DNA of 64,000 nucleotides from Desulfuromonadaceae bacterium (lineage in GTDB: Bacteria > Desulfobacterota > Desulfuromonadia > Geobacterales > Pseudopelobacteraceae). Position 1 is the stretch's first letter. Every line of letters starts with the position of its first letter. Positions 19,468-27,718 of the stretch are shown piece by piece. A program made the position numbers and the translations under genes. The notes beneath the pieces are model-generated. The model was not told where the DNA came from. It did no database searches and saw only the letters and a list, made by a program, of their open reading frames with translations. The stretch lies in the NCBI GenBank assembly GCA_028681335.1, contig JAQUIT010000003.1, forward strand, positions 1 to 64,000, given 5' to 3'.

Positions 19468-20289
19468 CTAGGCGGAGGAGCCGGTCATATCCGTCTCCAG
19501 TTGTGCCAAGGCCACTTCATTTGCATGGAGTACACTGATTTCCGGAGTAACATCCTGCGGTTGGATAAACTGGGGGTAAAGATTTAGTTTATAGTTCATG
19601 CTATTGAAATTGACCAGACGGACAATGGCCAGCAGGGTGTCATGAGGATCAAGCTGCTCTGAGTGATGATCGGCCACAATGTTGTAGTATACGGAAGGGA
19701 TGTCCCAGTGGTTCATAATGCGGCAGCCCTGCTCAACATGCATATCGGAAAAGACATCGACTAATGTCTCCCGGTCAAGTTCAAAGCTGGTTTCAGCATT
19801 CGTACTGATTCGCTCCATTGCCTTAAGGAGGTACAGTTTGCCGATGTCATGGAGCAGTCCTGCCAGGTAGGCCTGATCAGCTAGTTCCCGATGACCGGTA
19901 TTGATAGCCAGTGACCGGCAGCCAATGGCGCAGGCGTGGGAGTGTAGCCAGAGGTCCTGCATCACACCGCTTACCACCGGATTCTCAGAAGCATGGAGTG
20001 CCGCCTGTGATGCTGCCATGGCAAGATTGGTTATCTGTTTTGCTCCCAATCTGTTGACCGACTCCTTGATCGTATCTGATTTTGCGCGACCTGCATACAC
20101 CGGGGAGTTGGCCATTCTGAGGATCTGGATTGACAGGGCCTGATCTTTATTGATGGTGTTGATTATGATGTCAAAATCGACATCCGGATCGCCCAACAGC
20201 TGAAGAAGTTCCAGGGCAACAGGATTGAAAACCGGCAATTCAATGGGTTGCAGACAAATATGGTAGCGGAGGTCAAGAGAAAAACTCAT
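19468..20289 (-). CDS. HDOD-domain protein
   Basis: Signal-transduction protein of 273 residues built from one HDOD domain (LPVFNPVALELLQLLGDPDVD ... ILRMANSPVYAGR ... ESVNRLGAKQITNLAM) that keeps part of the HD-like helix (AYLAGLLHDIGKLYLL). HDOD proteins are usually regulatory, not catalytic. The upstream in-frame extension to 20346 is unlikely; the ATG at 20289 has a GGGGAT Shine-Dalgarno sequence. The neighbour downstream is the PilZ receptor. Confidence 0.85.
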   Translation of the reverse strand: MSFSLDLRYHICLQPIELPVFNPVALELLQLLGDPDVDFDIIINTINKDQALSIQILRMANSPVYAGRAKSDTIKESVNRLGAKQITNLAMAASQAALHASENPVVSGVMQDLWLHSHACAIGCRSLAINTGHRELADQAYLAGLLHDIGKLYLLKAMERISTNAETSFELDRETLVDVFSDMHVEQGCRIMNHWDIPSVYYNIVADHHSEQLDPHDTLLAIVRLVNFNSMNYKLNLYPQFIQPQDVTPEISVLHANEVALAQLETDMTGSSA

Positions 20290-20493
20290 TTTATCCCCTT
20301 TAATAACCGTGTGTGAAGCAGGACGATTGGTATGGCAAGCATGCAATGAAGATGCTTAGAATGTACTCAATTAAGGCTGGGCCAGTCGGAATTATTGACT
20401 GTTTTACTATAAATACCAGCTGAAACAGAATTTGTAAAAAAAATAATGTGCTGAAGCAGGTATTTATCGTTGAGACAAGATAGATAAATTGAT

Positions 20494-20513
20494 GGATTGA
20501 TTGATTGATTGAT
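20494..20513. repeat. GATT tetranucleotide repeat
   Basis: About four to five consecutive GATT units (GGATTGATTGATTGATTGAT), ending at the dut stop codon. It lies downstream of dut on the minus strand and does not alter a coding frame, so phase variation of dut is not implied. Confidence 0.7.
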
Positions 20514-20514
20514 G

Positions 20515-20979
20515 TCAGTGACTCCCTGTCGAGCCAAACCCGCCTGCTCCACGTTCGCTTTCCTGGCTGAATGATGTTACCACGTTCAAATCGGCCTGCA
20601 GTACCGGCACGAACATCACCTGGCAGATCCGTTCACCAGGCTCAATTGTGTAGGGAGCCGCACCGCGATTAACGATGCCGATGCCGATCTCTCCCTGATA
20701 GTCGGAATCGATAACTCCGACCGTATTAGCCAGGACGATGCCGTGCTTGATGCCGAGGCCGGAGCGTGGCACCAGCAGCGCCACCAGTCCAGGATCGTGA
20801 ATGCTGATGGCGATACCGCTTGGAATCAGCACGGTTTCACCAGGTTGCACAATTTTTGGAGTTTCGAGACAGGCCCGCAGGTCCATGGCAGCGGCACCGC
20901 CGGTGGCATAGGAAGGCAGCGGAATGGTTGTGCCAATCAGCGGATTTATGATTTTGGTTTCAATTTTAGGTCGCATCAT
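20515..20979 (-). CDS. dut: dUTP diphosphatase
   Basis: Trimeric enzyme that hydrolyses dUTP to dUMP, keeping uracil out of DNA and feeding dTMP synthesis. The 154-residue protein carries all five dUTPase motifs: AAMDLRA (1), [11 protein letters not shown] (2), [13 protein letters not shown] (3), [12 protein letters not shown] (4) and the C-terminal [10 protein letters not shown] (5). It is transcribed divergently from trpS, with 78 bases between the starts. Confidence 0.96.
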   Translation of the reverse strand: MMRPKIETKIINPLIGTTIPLPSYATGGAAAMDLRACLETPKIVQPGETVLIPSGIAISIHDPGLVALLVPRSGLGIKHGIVLANTVGVIDSDYQGEIGIGIVNRGAAPYTIEPGERICQVMFVPVLQADLNVVTSFSQESERGAGGFGSTGSH

Positions 20980-21057
20980 GTAAATTTCCCGTCTTAAGAT
21001 GAGTTGTGCGGCACATTTTAGCAGAGTTTATCTGATGGACACAAGGAGCGTTTTACC

Positions 21058-22038
21058 ATGAAGCAACGCGTTGTAAGCGGCATGAGACCAACCGGCAGAC
21101 TGCATATCGGCCATTATCACGGAGTACTGGAAAACTGGATCAAGATGCAGGATTCCTTTGACTGTTTCTTTTTTGTGGCCGACTGGCATTCACTGACGAC
21201 AGAATATGCCGATACCTCGGGGATTGCCCAGAATATCCGTGAAATGGTGCTTGATTGGGTTGCCTTCGGACTTGACCCCGAAAAATGTATTATATTCCGC
21301 CAGAGCATGGTACCGCACCATTCGGAACTGAACCTGATTCTTTCCATGGTCACCCCGGTTTCCTGGCTGGAGCGCTGCCCGACCTACAAGGAGATGCAGG
21401 ATAACCTGGAAACCAAGGATCTTTCCACGTTCGGCTTCCTCGGCTATCCGGTGCTGATGGCGGCTGACATTATCCTCTACAAGGCGCTGCGGGTTCCGGT
21501 CGGACAGGATCAGCTGCCGCACCTGGAAATTACCCGTGAAATAGCCCGCCGCTTCAACCATCTCTATGGTGCGGTGTTTCCCGAGCCGGAAGCGCTGCTC
21601 ACTGAAACTCCCAAGCTGCCTGGTTTGGATGGCCGCAAGATGAGCAAGTCGTATAACAATTCAATCTATCTCTCTGACACTGCTGAGGAAACGAGCAAAA
21701 AGATCATGGGGATGATGACCGACCCGGCCCGGATACGGCGCAATGATCCGGGTGATCCCGACGTCTGCGTGGCCTTCAACCTGCATCGCATCTACGTGCC
21801 GCAGGAGAAGTTGGAAGAAATAATGCCGGCCTGCCGTAATGCGACGATAGGGTGTGTGGAATGCAAAAAGATTTTGGTCGGTTGCATGAACGAACGTCTG
21901 GCCCCTTCCCGTGCCCGTCGTGAAGAACTGGCTGCCAATTCCGGTTTTGTCGATGATCTGTTGAAAGAGGGGAGCCGCAAGGCATCACTGATTTCGGATG
22001 CTGTCATGACAGAAGTCCGTGCGGCACTTAAGTTCTAA
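21058..22038 (+). CDS. trpS: Tryptophanyl-tRNA synthetase
   Basis: Class I aminoacyl-tRNA synthetase of 326 residues charging tRNA-Trp. The HIGH motif is in GRLHIGHYHGVLENW near the N-terminus and KMSKS is exact in GRKMSKSYNNSIYL (about residues 195). ACAAGGAG precedes the ATG. The scpA start codon directly follows the stop with no gap, which implies an operon trpS-scpA-scpB. The trpS-scpA-scpB order is common in this lineage. Confidence 0.96.
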   Translation: MKQRVVSGMRPTGRLHIGHYHGVLENWIKMQDSFDCFFFVADWHSLTTEYADTSGIAQNIREMVLDWVAFGLDPEKCIIFRQSMVPHHSELNLILSMVTPVSWLERCPTYKEMQDNLETKDLSTFGFLGYPVLMAADIILYKALRVPVGQDQLPHLEITREIARRFNHLYGAVFPEPEALLTETPKLPGLDGRKMSKSYNNSIYLSDTAEETSKKIMGMMTDPARIRRNDPGDPDVCVAFNLHRIYVPQEKLEEIMPACRNATIGCVECKKILVGCMNERLAPSRARREELAANSGFVDDLLKEGSRKASLISDAVMTEVRAALKF

Positions 22039-22851
22039 ATGTCGCTTGAAGCAAAGCATCACCATGATGAAAACCTGCCGCTACTGGATGGTTTTCACGA
22101 ACAGTACAGTGTCCATCTCGATAAATTTGATGGGCCGATGGATCTGTTGCTGCACCTGATCAAGAAGAATGAACTGGATATCTGCGATATTTCTATCGCG
22201 GTTATCACGCGCCAGTATCTTGATTTCATCAAGCTGATGAAGGAGCTGAACCTGGAAGTTGCCGGCGACTTTCTGGTCATGGCGGCGACCTTGCTGCAGA
22301 TCAAGTCCCGTCAGCTGCTGCCGCTGGATGATCAGGAGGAGCAGCTGGAGGAAGATGCCGACCCGCGTGCCGAGCTGGTGCGGCGACTGCTGGAGTATCA
22401 GCAGTACAAGGACGCGGGAATGGTAATTGGTGCTCGGGCGCTACTGGGGCGTGAGGTTTTTGAACGTACGGCCGTGGAACCGCTGCTGGCGGCGGCACAA
22501 AGTGCGGAAGGGCCGCTTGAGGTGTCGCTGTTTGAACTGGTGGATGCTTTCCGCCTGCTGCTGCAGCGGATTCCGGCAGAGAGTTTCCATGATGTTGCCC
22601 CCGGAGACTCCCTCAGTATTGCCGACTGTATCAACGAGATCCTCTCCCTGCTTCAGGAACGGGAAACCGTCCAGTTTGATGATCTGGTGCAGGATGACTA
22701 TGGGAGTGAACATACCCGCGAACGGGTGATTGTCACCTTTCTTGCGCTCCTTGAGTTGTGTCGTCTCAAGCTGATCCGTATTTTTCAGGGGAACGACCAT
22801 GGCTCGATATGGTTTGTTCCGGCAGTAGCTGCCGAGCCCCTCGAGGTTTGA
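22039..22851 (+). CDS. scpA: Segregation and condensation protein A
   Basis: Kleisin subunit of the bacterial SMC-ScpAB condensin, 270 residues. The N-terminal SMC-neck-binding segment (VHLDKFDGPMDLLLHLIKKNELDICDISI) and FLVMAATLLQIKSRQLLP are diagnostic, and the C-terminal winged helix (VIVTFLALLELCRLKLIRI) is intact. The start is directly abutting the trpS stop. scpB follows after six bases. Confidence 0.95.
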   Translation: MSLEAKHHHDENLPLLDGFHEQYSVHLDKFDGPMDLLLHLIKKNELDICDISIAVITRQYLDFIKLMKELNLEVAGDFLVMAATLLQIKSRQLLPLDDQEEQLEEDADPRAELVRRLLEYQQYKDAGMVIGARALLGREVFERTAVEPLLAAAQSAEGPLEVSLFELVDAFRLLLQRIPAESFHDVAPGDSLSIADCINEILSLLQERETVQFDDLVQDDYGSEHTRERVIVTFLALLELCRLKLIRIFQGNDHGSIWFVPAVAAEPLEV

Positions 22852-22857
22852 TCTCAA

Positions 22858-23463
22858 GTGAATTCTGAATTGTCTCCCATCATAGAGAGTCTCATCTTTA
22901 CCGCCGAAGCGGCGCTTTCAACGGATCGCATCTGTGAACTGCTGCCGGAGCATGAGCGGGATGAGATTAAATCCGCGTTGGCGGAACTGCTTGACTATTA
23001 TCAGGGGCGGGCAGGGGGCTTCGAGCTGGTAGAGGTTGCCGGCGGTTGGCAATTCAGGACCCGTGCTCTCTTTCACAGCTATATCACCCGTCATATCAAA
23101 ACGAGAATCGCCAAATTTTCCCAATCAGCCCTTGAAACCCTGGCGATCGTTGCCTATCGCCAGCCGATTACCCGTGTGGAGGTTGAACATCTGCGCGGAG
23201 TCGATTGCGGCGGCGTTCTCAAGTCGCTATTGGAAAAACATCTGGTACGGATTCTGGGGAAAAAGGATATTCCGGGGCGCCCGCTCATTTACGGCACCTC
23301 AAAAGAATTCCTTGAAATATTCGGGCTTAAGGATTTAAAATCCTTACCGACACTCCGTGAAATTCAGGCGCTGGACGAACAGCCGCAGTACGAGCGTCAG
23401 GAGGAATTGCAGCTTGAACCGGGAACGTCTGTGCCGGTAGAGAACCAGTTGCCGCTGGAATAG
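22858..23463 (+). CDS. scpB: Segregation and condensation protein B
   Basis: Two-winged-helix partner of ScpA, 201 residues. Family features: IIESLIFTAEAALS at the N-terminus, GWQFRTR, and the conserved second winged helix SQSALETLAIVAYRQPITR followed by GRPLIYGTSKEFLEIFGL. The start codon is GTG. The last 30 residues are Gln/Glu-rich and probably disordered. The Memo-family gene starts 16 bases later. Confidence 0.95.
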   Translation: MNSELSPIIESLIFTAEAALSTDRICELLPEHERDEIKSALAELLDYYQGRAGGFELVEVAGGWQFRTRALFHSYITRHIKTRIAKFSQSALETLAIVAYRQPITRVEVEHLRGVDCGGVLKSLLEKHLVRILGKKDIPGRPLIYGTSKEFLEIFGLKDLKSLPTLREIQALDEQPQYERQEELQLEPGTSVPVENQLPLE

Positions 23464-23479
23464 CGGCGGGAGGTGGATC

Positions 23480-24283
23480 ATGCAGCGACAGCCAGCCGTA
23501 GCGGGGCAATTCTATCCAGGCAGTGAAAGCAAGCTTCGCGAGACACTGTCCCGGCTGATGACAGAAAATCGGTCTCCGCAGCGGGTAAAAGGTGTCATCT
23601 CCCCTCATGCCGGCTACGTCTATTCCGGTGCTATTGCCGGTAAGCTGTTTTCACTGGTTGCAATCCCCCGCACGGTTCTGATTATCGGTCCGAATCACCA
23701 CGGGACCGGGGCCGCCGCCGCACTGTATCCGGATGGCGAATGGCTGACCCCACTCGGATCCGTCTCGATCAACGCCACTCTGAACGCGCTTTTGCTCCGG
23801 CACACCCCCTATATCAAGCCTGATGTTGCCGCCCATCAGCTCGAACACTCCCTCGAAGTCCAGCTCCCCTTTCTCCAGTATCTCCGTCCCGATGTAACTA
23901 TTGCAGCTATCTGTCTTGGTCATGGCGACTATGTTCAACTGCGCGACATTGGCCATGGTATAGCTGCCGCCGTCAGAGAATACGGTGAGGATGTGTTGAT
24001 CGTGGCCAGTTCGGATATGACTCACTACGAATCTGCCGTGTCGGCCCGGTTTAAGGACGAAATGGCGCTGGAGCGGGCACTGGCGCTGGACGGAAAAGGG
24101 CTGCTTGACGTCTGTCACAGCCGGCGGATAACGATGTGCGGCGTCGTACCGGCGACCGTCATGATTGAGGCAGCTCTTCAACTGGGTGCGAGCACGGCGG
24201 AGCTGGTGGCGTACGGTACCAGCGGTGATGTCAGCGGAGACGACCTTCAGGTGGTTGGTTATGCGGCGGTGGCGGTATCTTGA
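23480..24283 (+). CDS. MEMO1/AmmeMemoRadiSam system protein B
   Basis: Memo-family protein of 267 residues, structurally related to class III extradiol dioxygenases. Recognisable segments are QPAVAGQFYPG, GVISPHAGYVYSGAIAG, IIGPNHHGTG and VASSDMTHYE, which include the His/Asp residues of the metal-site fold. In many genomes it sits with an AMMECR1 protein and a radical SAM enzyme; neither is in this window. GGGAGG precedes the ATG and it is the last gene of the trpS operon. Molecular function in bacteria is unsettled. Confidence 0.88.
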   Translation: MQRQPAVAGQFYPGSESKLRETLSRLMTENRSPQRVKGVISPHAGYVYSGAIAGKLFSLVAIPRTVLIIGPNHHGTGAAAALYPDGEWLTPLGSVSINATLNALLLRHTPYIKPDVAAHQLEHSLEVQLPFLQYLRPDVTIAAICLGHGDYVQLRDIGHGIAAAVREYGEDVLIVASSDMTHYESAVSARFKDEMALERALALDGKGLLDVCHSRRITMCGVVPATVMIEAALQLGASTAELVAYGTSGDVSGDDLQVVGYAAVAVS

Positions 24284-24359
24284 AGTATGGGGGAAAGAAC
24301 TGCGAACTCACCACCATGCAGATATTGTTGCAGCAGACGGTGATCTGTTGAAATAGTGA

Positions 24360-24402
24360 AAAAGAGAAGGGCACCCGCAGTAGTTGGATGCCCTTCTCTT
24401 TT
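24360..24402. terminator. Strong bidirectional terminator
   Basis: Perfect 14-base-pair stem AAAAGAGAAGGGCA / TGCCCTTCTCTTTT between convergent genes (Memo on plus, response regulator on minus). Both ends carry T-rich tracts in the sense of their transcripts. Confidence 0.9.
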
Positions 24403-24434
24403 GTCTTTGCGCCTACAATTACAGAATACAGCGG

Positions 24435-24851
24435 TCAGCTTATCAAGCCGTACTTGACGAGCAGTGCCTTGAGGATACTCTCAGCCACAGGCTTCACAAC
24501 ATAATCGGTGCAATCTCCCTGGATGAGTGCGGTAATCATATCTGTTGGTGAACTGAGCGAAGTAACCATTATAATGGTTGTTTTGTCCTCCCCTCTAATC
24601 CCCGCCTTTTTTTCCAAGGCGCGCATGCGCTGCAGAGCCTCTTGTCCGTCCATCTCAGGCATAACAATGTCAAGAAACACAAGAGAATAGGCAGTTCCGC
24701 TCAGCAACGCCTCTTCAAAACACTTCAGGGCATCACTGCCGTTTATAGCTTTTGTTATAGTGCTGATGCCCATATCTTCGAGAATAGACGCCAGCATATC
24801 GGCTTGAAAATCAGAGTCGTCAACAATCAGGACTTTTTTAGTTTGTTGCAT
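24435..24851 (-). CDS. Single-domain response regulator
   Basis: CheY-like receiver of 138 residues with no output domain. The acidic pair is in VLIVDDSDFQ, the phospho-acceptor Asp in SLVFLDIVMPEMDG, the switch Thr/Ser in IIMVTSLSS and the Lys in YVVKPV. GGAGG precedes the ATG. The large sensor kinase gene upstream is in the same direction but 207 bases away; pairing is possible, not shown. Confidence 0.9.
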   Translation of the reverse strand: MQQTKKVLIVDDSDFQADMLASILEDMGISTITKAINGSDALKCFEEALLSGTAYSLVFLDIVMPEMDGQEALQRMRALEKKAGIRGEDKTTIIMVTSLSSPTDMITALIQGDCTDYVVKPVAESILKALLVKYGLIS

Positions 24852-25058
24852 ACGTCCTCCAGTACCGGTGCAGTTATCATGAAATACTCACGCGCGAGAA
24901 TGTACTTCTTTTTAAGGTGAATGTGAATCAGTAAATGTCGGTATGAAAATGGTGGCAGAAATGCTGTTCCGGAAGCTTGAAATGACACATCACTCTGCCG
25001 GAATAGCCACGATGTTGATAAAAACAGCTATTGATTAAACCCGGAAAACCCGAGTCCG

Positions 25059-27560
25059 TTAGAACGGCCGGTTGTCGAGCGGCAGCGTAATACGGAACGT
25101 CGTACCGGACGGGCCGTTGCTTTCAACTGACAATGTTCCGTGATGTTCCGCGATGATGCGTTGGGTGATTGATAACCCCAGTCCGGTGCCCGCCCCTTTA
25201 CGGGTAAAGTACGGCTCGAAGATCAACGGCAGGTCCTGCTGTGGTATGCCGGGGCCGTTGTCATGGATGGTCACGGTGACGGTTGTGTCGTGGCAGCCGG
25301 TTGTAATCGTAATGACTCCGCCGGAGTCAAGCACTTCCAGGGCATTCTTCAGGATGTTGATCAGTGCCTGGCGGATTTTTTCCGGGTCGAAACGGAAGTG
25401 AGGCAGGTCCGTGTATCTTACGTTTAGCTCAACCCCCTGTTTCTCGGCCTGTCTGCGCATCAATAGCAGAATGTCCTTCAGAATCTGTGTGAGATCCCCA
25501 TCCCTGAAAGCGGTGCGCACCGGTGAAGAGTAATTGAGCAGTGCACTGATAAGCCGTTCAACCCGTTCAATCTCCGATAACGCCTTGGAAAGCATCTCTT
25601 TGTCTTCTGCGTTAAAGCCCGGTTTGTCGTGCAGATCATCCAGCAGGAGCGAAATGCCGGTTAACGGGTTGCGAACTTCATGAGCTATGCCGGCGGAAAG
25701 TTTGCCCAGTGATGCCAGGCGGTCAAGGCGTACCGTTTCTTCACGCAGGTGTTCGCGCTCCGTCTCGTTACGTAGTGTCACGGTCAGCCCCATCTCGGCG
25801 TCGGTTCCGATTGGGAAAATGCCAACATCATAATAGGTGCTTTCGCCGTCAATCTGCCTGTTCAACGGCTCCCGTCCATACCCCTGTTTTGACAGCAGTA
25901 CCGCCTCTATCCGCGCGCAGACATCAGGCCAGGCGGCAAACACCTCGTGGTACTCCATGCCAAGGGAAACGGCACCGGAAAGGTACTGCTGACCGACTCC
26001 ATTGATAGAGGTCAGTGTCCCGGCAGGTGAGATCGTGATGATCGCACTTGAAATACTTTCCAGAATACTGGTCTTGAAATTCCGCTCGTCAAGTATGTCA
26101 ACCCGTGATCGCTGTAGTTCGTCCAGTGTGGCCAGCAGGCTGTTCTTGCGGATTTCCAGCTCGTCAGCCATCAAGTTGAAGGTGCGACCGAGTTCACCAA
26201 CTTCATCGGAAGAGGAGACCTGCACCCGGCTGCTGATATCACCTCCTGCAAGTTTGTGGGCACCTTCGGTCAATTGCAGCAGCGGACGGGTGATGCCGCG
26301 TGATAATCCCCAGGCGGAAAGGGCTGCCAGCAATGAGGTGATCAGAAGGATGACACCGCTTCTTGTCCGGTGTTCACCAAGCAGCTGGTTGATCAGACGG
26401 CTCCCTTTGCGGGCGGCATCCTGGAACTGATCGAGCTGAAAACCGATGGTAATACCGCCAAAAACGCCATGGCGTGCATAATCGCCGCTATCATACAGGA
26501 TCGGTGCGAATGCCATGATCTTCTTGGCGCCGCCGACATTGGTCGTATCGACGAAACCGGCCTTGCGCTTTCTGACCAGCTCGGCAACCACTGGGTAATT
26601 GGGGTGAATAAATCCTGCATAGTCAAGATTGAACGGTATCCGCCCGTTCTCTATGTCTGCTTTGGTAGAGGTTTCAGAATAAGGGGGGACCAGCTTGCCG
26701 CGGGCATCAAACCCGCGAATATCCCAGTATTTAGGATGAGTTATGATCCATCCCTCATCGTCAAACATAAAGGCATAATTGCCGCTTTTGTAGGAAGGAA
26801 ATACCGTGGAAAAGTTGTGTCCCGGATCGATATGCTGGGTAAACTCCATCAGATGGCGATGGTCGAGTGCTATGACGACCATGCCGTTAAAGGAGCCGTG
26901 CGCATCAAACAGGGCCGCAGCAAAGCGGATAACGCCACGGTATAATTTACCGTCAAGAGCGTGTTCCGGTTCGTCGGCGCCGTTTAGCTGATCCTGTTTC
27001 GATATATGAAAACCGGTGAGATGGGAGACGTAGATTTTGCCCGGCTGGCTGCGCACCCTGTTGAAATAATCTTCGCTCAAAAACTCTGTCCCGGCCGGGT
27101 CGGCGACATTCCTTAATTCAGCTGCGGGGACAATGGCGCCGTCCCTGATGACAAGTTTTTCACGCCCCTCTTTGTCGATTATGGCAATGCTGCGGTACAG
27201 CGGTACCAGCTCACGAGTTTCCGGCGTGACTGCCGAGCTGCCGCTCCGATACCATATTTCGCCGCGCCTGCTGTCGTAGAAATTGAGGAGTGTTGCTTTA
27301 TCCAGTTGTGAGCGGGAGAGGAAAACAAGGTCGCTCTCGCGTTGACGCAGGAAATCCGCCATGCTCTCGGCCACTTGTACTGCCCGCATGCGCAGGGATT
27401 CGGACGCCTGGATGTCGGCTGTATCGCTGATTTCAGAGGTAAGACGGGCACTGGTTGTTTCAAGGTTTAAAAACAGGATCAGCGATGATGCCATTAACGG
27501 GAGCAGCGATAGCAGCAGCGTTATGACGAGGATTTTTTTAAAGAGGGTAAGGCGTGGCAT
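25059..27560 (-). CDS. Membrane sensor histidine kinase (Cache-HAMP-PAS-HisKA-HATPase)
   Basis: Sensor kinase of 833 residues. A first transmembrane helix (ILVITLLLSLLPLMASSLILFL) is followed by a large periplasmic Cache-like sensor of about 360 residues, a second helix near 405 (GVILLITSLLAALSAWGLS), HAMP, a PAS-like region, HisKA with the H-box AHEVRNPLTG, and HATPase with N (NILKNALEVL), G1 (DNGPGIP) and G2 (GTGLGLSI) boxes. The kinase core resembles NtrB-type kinases that pair with sigma-54 activators, but none is adjacent. CGGAG precedes the ATG. The ligand is unknown. Confidence 0.92.
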   Translation of the reverse strand: MPRLTLFKKILVITLLLSLLPLMASSLILFLNLETTSARLTSEISDTADIQASESLRMRAVQVAESMADFLRQRESDLVFLSRSQLDKATLLNFYDSRRGEIWYRSGSSAVTPETRELVPLYRSIAIIDKEGREKLVIRDGAIVPAAELRNVADPAGTEFLSEDYFNRVRSQPGKIYVSHLTGFHISKQDQLNGADEPEHALDGKLYRGVIRFAAALFDAHGSFNGMVVIALDHRHLMEFTQHIDPGHNFSTVFPSYKSGNYAFMFDDEGWIITHPKYWDIRGFDARGKLVPPYSETSTKADIENGRIPFNLDYAGFIHPNYPVVAELVRKRKAGFVDTTNVGGAKKIMAFAPILYDSGDYARHGVFGGITIGFQLDQFQDAARKGSRLINQLLGEHRTRSGVILLITSLLAALSAWGLSRGITRPLLQLTEGAHKLAGGDISSRVQVSSSDEVGELGRTFNLMADELEIRKNSLLATLDELQRSRVDILDERNFKTSILESISSAIITISPAGTLTSINGVGQQYLSGAVSLGMEYHEVFAAWPDVCARIEAVLLSKQGYGREPLNRQIDGESTYYDVGIFPIGTDAEMGLTVTLRNETEREHLREETVRLDRLASLGKLSAGIAHEVRNPLTGISLLLDDLHDKPGFNAEDKEMLSKALSEIERVERLISALLNYSSPVRTAFRDGDLTQILKDILLLMRRQAEKQGVELNVRYTDLPHFRFDPEKIRQALINILKNALEVLDSGGVITITTGCHDTTVTVTIHDNGPGIPQQDLPLIFEPYFTRKGAGTGLGLSITQRIIAEHHGTLSVESNGPSGTTFRITLPLDNRPF

Positions 27561-27718
27561 CCCGGCTCCGATTGGTGCAATCCTGATTGTATTTCAACGA
27601 GTACAATGATACCTTGCACCGGGTCAAGCTATCTTTTAAAGGCTGTTTTCAGGCGGTTTCTCCGCCGAATTCAAGCGCATAAGGATACTGGTCGAAATTC
27701 GCCGGGCGGGTACGCACT

